Assembly (NCBI GenBank): GCA_021848865.1
Contig: JAJZTO010000108.1
Span: forward strand, 1-8,225
Origin: Myxococcales bacterium
Lineage (GTDB): Bacteria > Myxococcota > Myxococcia > Myxococcales > Anaeromyxobacteraceae
Direction of reading: 5' to 3'
DNA length: 8,225 bases
This document shows positions 1 to 5,256 of the stretch, piece by piece. A program made the position numbers and the translations under genes. How positions within the stretch are numbered: position 1 is the stretch's first letter; each line of letters opens with the position of its first letter. The notes beneath the pieces are model-generated. The model was not told the origin of the DNA. It searched no databases and saw only the letters and a list, made by a program, of their open reading frames with translations.

Positions 1-169
1 TGACGAGGAGGCCGGTGGCGGGGTGGAACAGCCGGACCGCCGAGGCGGTCTTGTTCCGGTGCTGGCCGCCGGGGCCGCCCCCGACGAAGAACTCCTCCCG
101 GCACGCGGCGAGGAGCGCCTCGTCGGAGAGCCGCAGCGCCCGGCGCGCCGCCTCGCGCCGCTCCTCCAT
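1..169 (-). CDS. Stand-alone GGQ-domain release-factor-like protein (partial, C-terminus outside window)
   Basis: Only the first 56 codons are present; the reading frame runs off the left edge. The visible protein has a short Arg/Glu-rich helix and then the class I release-factor peptidyl-tRNA hydrolysis motif: GGGPGGQHRNKT at residues 30-41, followed by SAVRLFHPATG. In the family the GGQ loop enters the peptidyl transferase centre and triggers peptide release. Here the motif starts about 30 residues from the N-terminus, so the N-terminal and codon-recognition domains of PrfA/PrfB (about 350 residues) cannot lie before it. This fits the short ribosome-rescue-like or RF-1-domain proteins (ArfB, mitochondrial MTRFR and bacterial relatives) better than a true RF1/RF2. 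The ATG overlaps the stop codon of the upstream acrylyl-CoA reductase gene by one base (TGATG) and no good Shine-Dalgarno is seen, so translation is probably coupled. The role in stalled-ribosome rescue is inferred. Confidence 0.85.
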   Translation of the reverse strand, partial: MEERREAARRALRLSDEALLAACREEFFVGGGPGGQHRNKTASAVRLFHPATGLLV

Positions 170-1152
170 CAGCCGTTCACGTCCACGACCAGCCGGCCGC
201 GGACCTTCCCGGCGAGCAGGTCGGCGGCGGCCCCCAGGCTCTGCTCCAGGCCGATGGCCTGGGTCAGCGACTCCAGCCGCGCCGGCTCCAGGTCCTTCGC
301 CAGCCGCGTCCAGGCCTCGCGACGCAGCTCGCGCGGGGCCATGACGCTGTCGACGCCGTAAAGGGTCACGCCGCGGAGGATGAAGGGGGCGACGCTGGCG
401 GGGAAGTCCATCCCCTGGGCCAGGCCGCAGGCGGCCGCCGCGCCGCGGTACTTGATCTGGGCGCAGGCGTTGGCCAGGGTGTGGCTGCCCACCGAGTCCA
501 CCACCGCCGCCCAGCGCTCCTTCTGCAACGGCTTGCCCGGCGCGGAGAGGGCGGCCCGGTCCACCACCTCGGCGGCGCCCAGCGCCTTGAGCCAGGCGGC
601 CTCGCCGGGGCGGCCGGTGGAGGCCACCACCGCGTGGCCCAGCCGGGAGAGCAGCGCCACCGCCACGCTGCCCACGCCCCCGCTGGCCCCGGTGACCAGC
701 ACCTCGCCGGCGCCCGGCTTCAGGCCGTGCCGCTCCAGCGCCAGGACGCAGAGCATGGCGGTGTAGCCGGCGGTGCCGATGGACATGGCCTGGCGGGTGG
801 TGAAGGCGGCCGGCAGCGGCACCAGCCAGGCGCCCGGCACCCGGGCCCGCTGCGCCAGCCCGCCCCAGTGGCTCTCCCCCAGGCCGTTCCCGTTCAGCAC
901 CACCCGGTCGCCCGGCTTCCACTCGGCGCTGGTGCTGTGCTCCACGGTGCCGGCGAGGTCGATGCCGGCGACCATGGGGAACTTGCGCACCACCGGGCTC
1001 TTGCCGGTGATGGCCAGGGCGTCCTTGTAGTTCAGGGTGGAGAACTCCACCCGGACGGTGACCTCGCCCTCGGGGAGCCGGGCCTCGTCGAGGCTGGCGA
1101 GCCGGGCCTCGGAGCCGGTGGCCGTCTTGTCGATCAGGATGGCGCGGAACAT
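169..1152 (-). CDS. acuI: AcuI/YhdH-type NADPH-dependent acrylyl-CoA reductase (MDR superfamily)
   Basis: A 327-residue zinc-free medium-chain dehydrogenase/reductase that aligns by eye along its whole length with E. coli YhdH/AcuI (324 residues). Shared landmarks are LPEGEVTV (26-33), the substrate-side LNYKDALAITGK (40-51), GIDLAGTV (63-70), GESHWGGLA (92-100), IGTAGYTAMLCVLALE (125-140), the Rossmann motif TGASGGVGS (154-162), the probable NADPH 2'-phosphate contact STGR (178-181) and the late PFILRG/GVDSVM block. The family reduces acryloyl-CoA to propionyl-CoA, which detoxifies acryloyl-CoA and serves 3-hydroxypropionate or DMSP-derived carbon use in the cytoplasm. I chose the internal ATG because it matches the family N-terminus and is preceded by GAGGAG (complement of 1157-1162), only 4 nt from the ATG. 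An in-frame start 105 bp upstream would add a Pro/Arg-rich, non-conserved extension. It is transcribed away from the hydroxyacyl-CoA dehydrogenase gene. The exact acyl-CoA preference is inferred. Confidence 0.92.
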   Translation of the reverse strand: MFRAILIDKTATGSEARLASLDEARLPEGEVTVRVEFSTLNYKDALAITGKSPVVRKFPMVAGIDLAGTVEHSTSAEWKPGDRVVLNGNGLGESHWGGLAQRARVPGAWLVPLPAAFTTRQAMSIGTAGYTAMLCVLALERHGLKPGAGEVLVTGASGGVGSVAVALLSRLGHAVVASTGRPGEAAWLKALGAAEVVDRAALSAPGKPLQKERWAAVVDSVGSHTLANACAQIKYRGAAAACGLAQGMDFPASVAPFILRGVTLYGVDSVMAPRELRREAWTRLAKDLEPARLESLTQAIGLEQSLGAAADLLAGKVRGRLVVDVNG

Positions 1153-1215
1153 GGGTCTCCTCGGGGAGGGCAGGGGGAACGATGCTGGCGCAGGGTCGCA
1201 GAGCCCGGCCCGTGA

Positions 1216-1243
1216 TTCAACCGCGGCGTTGGCGCGGTATGGT
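1216..1243 (+). promoter_or_regulatory. Candidate sigma70-like promoter for the 3-hydroxyacyl-CoA dehydrogenase gene
   Basis: TTCAAC (1216-1221), a 16-bp spacer and TATGGT (1238-1243) form a moderate promoter match in the most AT-containing part of the 119-bp divergent gap, 28 nt before the ATG at 1272. On the opposite strand the same bases read TTGAAT (1220-1215), with a weak GACCCT 17 bp further on, so a divergent acuI promoter could share the element. CAAC (1218-1221) and GTTG (1228-1231) also make a small inverted repeat with a 6-bp spacer. This is pattern matching only. Confidence 0.3.
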
Positions 1244-1271
1244 CGGGGACGGACCACGAAGGGAGCCCACG

Positions 1272-2204
1272 ATGGTGCGGAGCGCGGCGGTGGTGGGGGC
1301 GGGGGTGATGGGGCACGGGATCGCGCAGCTCTTCGCGCAGGCCGGCGTCCTGGTGCGGCTGCAGGACGCCGACGAGGGGCGGCTCGCGGCGGGGCTGCGG
1401 GCGCTGGAGGAGAGCCTGGCGCTGCTCGCCGAGGAGGGGGTGATCTCCCCGGCCGACGCCGCCGGGGCGCGCGCCCGGGTGCGGCCCACCACCGACCTGG
1501 ACACGGCGCTGGCCGGGGCGGAGATGGTGGTGGAGGCCATCCCCGAGGTGCTGGAGGCCAAGCTTGACCTCTTCGACCGCGTCGAGCGGGTGGTGGAGGC
1601 GGAGGCGATCCTGGCCTCCAACACCTCGACCCTGCCGGTGAGCCAGCTGTCCCGCCGGGCCCGGCACCCCGGGCGCATGGTCATCCTCCACTTCTTCAAC
1701 CCGGCCCAGCTGGTGCCGCTGGTCGAGGTGGTGCCGCACCCGGCGATGCCCCCCGCCACCGTGGAGCGGGTGCTGGAGACCATGCGCCGGCTGGGCAAGC
1801 GGCCGGTGCGGCTGCGCCGGGAGGTGCCGGGCTTCGTCGCCAACCGGCTGCAGGCCGCGCTGGTGCGCGAGGCCTTCCACCTGGTGGAGCTGGGCGTGGC
1901 CACGCCCGAGGACGTGGACGCGGTGGTGACGGAGGGGCCCGGCTTCCGCTGGCCCTTCGTCGGCCCCGTCGAGACGGCCGACCTGGGCGGGCTCGACACC
2001 TGGCAGCGCGTCCTCGACAACCTGGCGCCGGAGCTGTCGACCGCGCGGCGGGCGCCCGAGGCGCTGCGCGCCGCCGTGGCCCGGGGCGACCTGGGGGCCA
2101 AGACCGGCCGGGGGCTCCTCGACCACGCCGGGCGGCCGGTGGCGGAGCGGTTGCGGCAGCGCGACCGGGCCCTCATCCGGCTGGCGAAGCTGAAGCGGGG
2201 GTGA
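1272..2204 (+). CDS. 3-hydroxyacyl-CoA dehydrogenase family protein (NAD-dependent)
   Basis: A 310-residue two-domain 3-hydroxyacyl-CoA dehydrogenase, close to the usual length of short-chain family members. The N-terminal Rossmann fold has the dinucleotide motif GAGVMG (9-14) and VVEAIPE (86-92). The catalytic residues are all visible: Ser119 in SNTST, His140 in HFFNP, Glu152 and Asn191 in VPGFVANRL. The His-Glu spacing of 12 matches the His158/Glu170 pair of the human enzyme. The C-terminal helical domain has the GPVETADLGGLDTW signature (231-244) and KTGRGLLD (277-284). The reaction is reversible NAD-linked oxidation of a 3-hydroxyacyl-CoA to 3-ketoacyl-CoA in beta-oxidation or butyrate-type metabolism. 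The GPGFRWPFVGPVET stretch is also reminiscent of relatives acting on short hydroxy acids (lambda-crystallin/carnitine dehydrogenase group), so the substrate is open. The start is supported by AAGGGAG (1259-1265), 6 nt before the ATG; upstream in-frame starts would only add Arg-rich sequence. Confidence 0.9.
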   Translation: MVRSAAVVGAGVMGHGIAQLFAQAGVLVRLQDADEGRLAAGLRALEESLALLAEEGVISPADAAGARARVRPTTDLDTALAGAEMVVEAIPEVLEAKLDLFDRVERVVEAEAILASNTSTLPVSQLSRRARHPGRMVILHFFNPAQLVPLVEVVPHPAMPPATVERVLETMRRLGKRPVRLRREVPGFVANRLQAALVREAFHLVELGVATPEDVDAVVTEGPGFRWPFVGPVETADLGGLDTWQRVLDNLAPELSTARRAPEALRAAVARGDLGAKTGRGLLDHAGRPVAERLRQRDRALIRLAKLKRG

Positions 2205-2335
2205 CGCGGGGGTCGCCGCGAGGCCGCTCCTCCGTGTAGAACCGGAGCTGACCGGCCGGGCGGCGGAGGCCGAACGGAGCGTGGGCACCTGGACGGGGGA
2301 AGGTCGACGACAGCGAGGCGCGACGCGCCCGCGAC

Positions 2336-2342
2336 AGGAGGA
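2336..2342 (+). promoter_or_regulatory. Strong Shine-Dalgarno for the GST gene
   Basis: AGGAGGA at 2336-2342 lies 5 nt before the ATG at 2348. It is one of the two best ribosome binding sites in the window and fixes the start of the glutathione S-transferase gene. The 143-bp gap before it holds only a weak -10-like TAGAAC (2237-2242) inside the loop of a small CTCCG/CGGAG inverted repeat (2230-2247). Confidence 0.7.
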
Positions 2343-2347
2343 GAACG

Positions 2348-2950
2348 ATGGCGCTGAAGCTCTGGTACGTCCCGAAGACCCGGTCCTCGCGGCCCCGCTG
2401 GGTGCTGGAGGAGCTGGGCCTGCCCTACGAGCTGGCCCGGCTCGATCCGTCGAGGGGGGAGACCCGGTCGGCCGAGCACCTGGCGCGGCAGCCGCTGGGC
2501 CACGTGCCGGTCCTGGAGGACGGGCCGGTGCGGATCTTCGAGTCGGCGGCCATCTGCCTCTGGCTCGCCGAGCGCGAGGGCCTGCTCCTGCCCCGGGCCG
2601 GGACCCCGGCGCGGGCGCTCCTCTACCAGTGGCTCTTCTACGCCATGACCGAGCTGGAGCCGCCGCTGGTCCAGCTCTCGGCGGAGGCGAGGAGGCCCGA
2701 GGCGGAGCGGGACGCCGGCCGGGTCGCCGACGCCCAGCGCCTCTTCGTGGCGGCGGCCGGGCCGCTGGAGCGGGTCCTGAAGGAGGATCCCTACCTGCTC
2801 GGCGACGCCTTCAGCGTCGCCGACGTGGTGGTCGGCTCCTGCCTGCTCTGGGGCCGGTCGCTGCGGGCGCTGGCCGGGTTCCCGGCCCTGGAGGCCTACT
2901 GCGCCCGTCTCCGGGAGCGGCCGGCCTGGAAGCGCTCCATCGCCGACTGA
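2348..2950 (+). CDS. Glutathione S-transferase family protein
   Basis: A 200-residue cytosolic GST-fold protein of normal family length. The N-terminal thioredoxin-like domain (about 1-78) opens with a KLWYVP strand and then KTRSSRPRW (10-18), where Ser13/Ser14 sit at the position of the catalytic Ser of theta- and related-class GSTs. The cis-proline lies in GHVPVLED (Pro54), and Glu65-Ser66 in FESAAI is the glutathione gamma-glutamyl binding pair. The all-helical C-terminal domain carries the N-capping box FSVADV (Ser156/Asp159) near the end, as expected. The family conjugates glutathione to electrophiles or reduces or isomerises substrates; the actual substrate cannot be told from sequence. 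An excellent Shine-Dalgarno fixes the start. It lies in the same orientation as the hydroxyacyl-CoA dehydrogenase gene, but the 143-bp gap suggests its own promoter. Its stop codon is one base from the stop of the convergent thioesterase gene. Confidence 0.9.
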   Translation: MALKLWYVPKTRSSRPRWVLEELGLPYELARLDPSRGETRSAEHLARQPLGHVPVLEDGPVRIFESAAICLWLAEREGLLLPRAGTPARALLYQWLFYAMTELEPPLVQLSAEARRPEAERDAGRVADAQRLFVAAAGPLERVLKEDPYLLGDAFSVADVVVGSCLLWGRSLRALAGFPALEAYCARLRERPAWKRSIAD

Positions 2951-2951
2951 G

Positions 2952-3422
2952 TCAGTCCTGGTCCACCCGCCAGTGGGCGCGCTCCGCCTGCCAGGCGGCG
3001 GCGACGTCGGCCGGCGGGCGGATCATCAGCGCCTCGGCGCGGGCGGTGACCGTCCCGTCGGCGAGCCGCAGCTCGGCCTCGGCCCGGGCCCGCGAGGCGG
3101 AGCGCTTCCCGAGCCGCGCCACCACGGTGACCGGCTTCCCGGTGGGGGTGGTGGCGCGGAAGGCCACCTCCATGCGGCCGGTGACCAGCAGGTCCTCGAA
3201 GCCGCCGTCGAGGAGCAGGGTGCGGGCCATGGCCTCGTCGAGCAGCGCGGTGACGATGCCGCCGTGGACGATCCCGGGGTAGCCGTTGAAGGGCTCGGGG
3301 ATCTCGAGGGTGCAGCGCACCTCCCGGGCGGCGCGGTCGGAGAGCCAGCGGGCCCGGAGGCCCAGCGGGTTGTCGCGGCCGCAGACGAAGCAGGAACGGC
3401 TGGAGGGCTGGCGCTCGGGCAT
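2952..3422 (-). CDS. PaaI-type hotdog-fold thioesterase
   Basis: A 156-residue single hotdog-domain protein. The core motif GYPGIVHGGIVTALLDEAM (47-65) is the central hotdog helix of the PaaI/YbgC-like thioesterases: His53-Gly54-Gly55 binds the thioester and Asp62/Glu63 lie in the position of the catalytic acid. The N-terminal CFVCGRDNPLGL (11-22) with a CxxC pair (Cys11, Cys14) is common in this PaaI subgroup and may be a remnant zinc knuckle or a structural element. RMEVAFRATTPTGKPVTV (83-100) is the typical second strand block. The family hydrolyses acyl- or aryl-CoA thioesters in the cytoplasm; the substrate is unknown here. No Shine-Dalgarno is visible. Instead a TAGAAT hexamer sits 6 nt before the ATG, suggesting a leaderless transcript. 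The gene ends one base from the convergent GST gene. Confidence 0.88.
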   Translation of the reverse strand: MPERQPSSRSCFVCGRDNPLGLRARWLSDRAAREVRCTLEIPEPFNGYPGIVHGGIVTALLDEAMARTLLLDGGFEDLLVTGRMEVAFRATTPTGKPVTVVARLGKRSASRARAEAELRLADGTVTARAEALMIRPPADVAAAWQAERAHWRVDQD

Positions 3423-3428
3423 GCGGCG

Positions 3429-3434
3429 ATTCTA
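3429..3434 (-). promoter_or_regulatory. -10-like TAGAAT placed for a leaderless thioesterase mRNA
   Basis: On the minus strand TAGAAT (complement of 3429-3434) matches TATAAT at 5 of 6 positions and is separated from the ATG at 3422 by exactly 6 nt (CGCCGC). That would put transcription start at the A of the ATG. No good -35 hexamer is seen at 16-18 bp. The lack of any Shine-Dalgarno fits this reading. Confidence 0.4.
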
Positions 3435-3565
3435 CCCGGGGCGCGGGGCGTCGCGGCGGTGGCCACCACCCGCCTCGCCGCGCTCGCCGCCGGGGTGCTC
3501 CGCGGCCCGCTGCGCCCCGGGAAGTGGCGGGAGAGGACGACCGCGGCGGCGATGGAGCGCGGGCC

Positions 3566-3597
3566 GTGACAGAGGCGTGACGCGGCGCGGCTAGCCT
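3566..3597 (+). promoter_or_regulatory. Candidate promoter region of the hemolysin III gene with a GTGAC direct repeat
   Basis: A -10-like TAGCCT (3592-3597) lies 23 nt before the ATG at 3621, giving a predicted leader of about 17 nt that contains the Shine-Dalgarno. Upstream, GTGAC occurs twice (3566-3570 and 3577-3581), 11 bp apart start to start, one helical turn. This arrangement resembles tandem half-sites for a response regulator of the OmpR/PhoB type. No standard-spaced -35 is evident. The rest of the 198-bp divergent gap (3423-3620) shows nothing else I can support. Confidence 0.3.
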
Positions 3598-3609
3598 GGG
3601 GGATGCACC

Positions 3610-3614
3610 GGAGG
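3610..3614 (+). promoter_or_regulatory. Shine-Dalgarno that decides the hemolysin III start
   Basis: GGAGG at 3610-3614 is followed by 6 nt and then the ATG at 3621. An in-frame ATG at 3603 lies only 5 nt after the -10-like TAGCCT and lacks a ribosome binding site, so the 3621 start is preferred. Confidence 0.65.
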
Positions 3615-3620
3615 TGTGCC

Positions 3621-4286
3621 ATGGGCAGCGCGCCGCGCCACGAGGTCCTCGCCAACGGGAAGCCGCTGCTGCGCGGCGTCTCCCACGAGATCGCCGCGTT
3701 CGCGGCCCTGGCCGGGTGGTGGGTCCTGGCCGCCGCGGCGCCGAACCCGGCGGCCCGGGCCGCGGCACACGTCTACGGCGCCAGCCTCTTCGCGCTCTTC
3801 GCGGTGAGCGCGCTCTACCACCGGCCCACCTGGGCCCCGCGGGGACGGGCCTGGATGCGGCGGCTCGACCACTCGGCCATCTTCCTGCTCATCGCCGGGA
3901 CCTACACGCCGATGTGCCTGCTGCTCGGCGGCCGGACCGGCCTGACGCTGCTGGTGGTGGTCTGGAGCGGCGCCGTGGCCGGGGTGGCCCAGTCGGTGCT
4001 GTGGGTGCGCGCCCCCAAGCCGCTGGTGGCCGCGGTCTACGTGGCGCTGGGCTGGGTGATCGTCCCGGTGCTGCCCCGGCTGCGCGGCGTCGTCGGCGAC
4101 GGCGGGCTGGCGCTGCTGGCCGCCGGCGGGGCCCTCTACACGCTGGGCGCGGTGGTCTACGCGACGCGCCGGCCCGATCCGGCGCCGCGGATCTTCGGTT
4201 ACCACGAGGTGTTCCACGCGATGGTGATCGGCGCCGCGCTCTGCCACTACGCGGTGGTGGCGGCGGCGATCCGCGCCCTCGCCTGA
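3621..4286 (+). CDS. Hemolysin III family (PAQR/YqfA-type) seven-helix membrane protein
   Basis: A 221-residue polytopic inner-membrane protein with about seven hydrophobic helices, the normal size for the bacterial hemolysin III/YqfA group of the PAQR superfamily. Family landmarks in order: RGVSHE (18-23), SALYHRPTW (63-71), RLDHSAIFLLIAGTYTP (81-97) and the last-helix motif GYHEVFHAMVIGAALCHY (193-210). The conserved metal-site pattern is intact: Ser63-x3-His67, Asp83, and the pair His195-x3-His199. PAQR proteins bind zinc and eukaryotic members (adiponectin receptors) are ceramidase-like amide hydrolases; for bacterial members an enzymatic or lipid-homeostasis role is suspected, and the hemolysin name rests on limited evidence. 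It converges on the redoxin/TPR gene with 17 bp between stop codons. Confidence 0.92.
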   Translation: MGSAPRHEVLANGKPLLRGVSHEIAAFAALAGWWVLAAAAPNPAARAAAHVYGASLFALFAVSALYHRPTWAPRGRAWMRRLDHSAIFLLIAGTYTPMCLLLGGRTGLTLLVVVWSGAVAGVAQSVLWVRAPKPLVAAVYVALGWVIVPVLPRLRGVVGDGGLALLAAGGALYTLGAVVYATRRPDPAPRIFGYHEVFHAMVIGAALCHYAVVAAAIRALA

Positions 4287-4303
4287 CCGGCGGCCGGCGC
4301 GCC

Positions 4304-5134
4304 CTACCGGCCCGCGGCCGGCTGGCAGGTGCCCTTCGGCGCGGGCGCGCCCGGGTCGAGCTTCCGCGCCGCCGCCAGCGCCGCGGCCGACTCCGTGCAG
4401 CGGCCGGCCGCGGACAGCGCCTCGGCGAGCAGCGCGTGGGCCGCGGCCCAGTCCGGGGACTCCCGCACCGCGGCCTGGGCGCTCTCCGCCGCCTTGTCGG
4501 CGTGGCCGTGGTCGAGCAGCATGCGGGCCAGCTTGAGCCGGCGGTGGGCCGCCGCCGAGGAGGGATCGACGTTGGCCGCGGCCGGCGGGTTCAGGATGGC
4601 CGCCAGCGCCGAGGGAGGGATCTCGCCCAGCGCCACCAGGACCCGGCCCCGCACCGCGTCCAGCATGTTGATCTTGAGGAAGTGCTGGTACCCGGAGAGC
4701 CGGTGGTCGGCGCCGGTGATGCCCACCACCGGGTGCAGCGCCACGCCCAGCTCGCCGTAGAGCGCGTCCCCGACGTCGATGAGCACCGGCATGCGGAGGC
4801 CGGTGGCCTGCACCAGCGCCCGCACCTCGGCGCGGTCGTAGGTGTCGGAGGTGACGGCCACGAAGCGGACCGGCCGGCCCGTCAGCTCCTTCTCCAGCTG
4901 CGCCAGCTGCGCGAGCACCTGCTGCGAGTGGTCCTGGTTCGGGCGGAAGAAGACGAAGACGCTGGCCCGGGCGTGGCCGAGCAGCCGGGCGCGGCCGCCG
5001 TCCAGGGTCGGCATCTCGCGGTCGACGACGAGATCGCCCTCGGCCACGTGCGAGAAGGCGGCGCCCAGGGCCGGCGCCAGGAGCGCGAGCAGGGCGGCGA
5101 CCGGCAGGGCCGGGGATCGTGAGGTGCGGCGCAT
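4304..5134 (-). CDS. Secreted redoxin-fold protein with C-terminal TPR region, lacking peroxidatic cysteine
   Basis: A 276-residue protein. Residues 1-25 look like a signal peptide (MRRTSRS, a hydrophobic Ala/Leu core, likely cleavage near LGA-AF). Residues about 30-165 resemble a TlpA/AhpC-type thioredoxin fold: the strand ASVFVFF (57-63), the active-site-loop position RPNQDHSQQ (64-72), a long helix, the strand VRFVAVTSDTYD (89-100), MPVLIDVGDALYGELGVALHPVVGIT (115-140). The loop that normally carries Cys-x-x-Cys or the peroxidatic Cys has none; Arg64-Pro65 and Asp68-His69-Ser70 occupy it. Residues about 190-262 are Ala-rich helices of TPR type (AAHRRLKLARMLLDHG and ESPDWAAAHALLAEALSAAG). 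The only cysteines, 246 and 270, are in the C-terminal part and could form an exported disulfide. It probably acts in the periplasm, by binding or scaffolding rather than redox catalysis; this is inferred. The ATG is chosen for the signal peptide; an upstream in-frame GTG at 5188 would run through the palindrome. Confidence 0.75.
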   Translation of the reverse strand: MRRTSRSPALPVAALLALLAPALGAAFSHVAEGDLVVDREMPTLDGGRARLLGHARASVFVFFRPNQDHSQQVLAQLAQLEKELTGRPVRFVAVTSDTYDRAEVRALVQATGLRMPVLIDVGDALYGELGVALHPVVGITGADHRLSGYQHFLKINMLDAVRGRVLVALGEIPPSALAAILNPPAAANVDPSSAAAHRRLKLARMLLDHGHADKAAESAQAAVRESPDWAAAHALLAEALSAAGRCTESAAALAAARKLDPGAPAPKGTCQPAAGR

Positions 5135-5140
5135 TGCCAC

Positions 5141-5169
5141 ACCGTAGCAGCCCGTCGCGGGGGGGCCAA
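5141..5169 (-). promoter_or_regulatory. Candidate promoter of the redoxin/TPR gene (leaderless)
   Basis: On the minus strand TTGGCC (complement of 5164-5169), a 17-bp spacer and TACGGT (complement of 5141-5146) form a plausible sigma70-like promoter. The -10 ends 6 nt before the ATG at 5134, so the predicted first transcribed base is the A of the start codon. No Shine-Dalgarno is visible, in agreement with a leaderless message. Confidence 0.4.
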
Positions 5170-5183
5170 GCCTGACCCCGCCC

Positions 5184-5202
5184 CACACAAACAGTTGGTG
5201 TG
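5184..5202. promoter_or_regulatory. 19-bp imperfect palindrome, putative operator in a divergent gap
   Basis: CACACAAACAGTTGGTGTG reads as two 9-bp arms around a central A, with 8 of 9 positions complementary; the only mismatch is A5189 opposite G5197. It is a conspicuous AT-containing island in very GC-rich sequence. Its centre (5193) is almost midway between the two divergent start codons at 5134 and 5257. It lies where the -35 region of the rightward promoter should be, and 15 bp upstream of the leftward -35. This geometry is typical of a repressor or activator site controlling both genes. The cognate regulator is not in the window. Confidence 0.5.
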
Positions 5203-5220
5203 CGCCGGAGCGGCCGGCGC

Positions 5221-5226
5221 TAGGAT
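5221..5226 (+). promoter_or_regulatory. -10-like element of the HugZ-like gene
   Basis: TAGGAT (5221-5226) matches TATAAT at 4 of 6 positions and lies 30 nt before the ATG at 5257, with GGAGGA (5245-5250) in between as ribosome binding site. The sequence 17 bp upstream (GTGTGC, 5198-5203) falls in the right arm of the palindrome and is a poor -35, which could mean that a bound regulator is needed or blocks access. Confidence 0.35.
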
Positions 5227-5256
5227 TCGCCGCGTTCGAGGGGCGGAGGACGGGCC

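Noticed and set aside
2205..2220. CGCGG-GGGTCG-CCGCG stem right after the hydroxyacyl-CoA dehydrogenase stop, as a possible terminator
   Set aside because: Only a 5-bp stem, no T tract, and such stems are frequent by chance in sequence of this composition.
1134..2503. Long antisense open frames across the 3-hydroxyacyl-CoA dehydrogenase gene
   Set aside because: The sense frame has all catalytic residues of a known family; the antisense products are His/Arg/Gly-rich and unrecognisable.
4287..4330. GCCGGC-rich repeats between the convergent hemolysin III and redoxin/TPR genes, as a bidirectional terminator
   Set aside because: Pairing is short and ambiguous, with no T/A tracts on either side; much of it lies in coding sequence.
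3591..5186. Open frames of more than 500 codons on both strands over the hemolysin III and redoxin/TPR genes
   Set aside because: They are shifted frames of the two real genes with the same repetitive Arg/Gly/Ala composition and no family signature.
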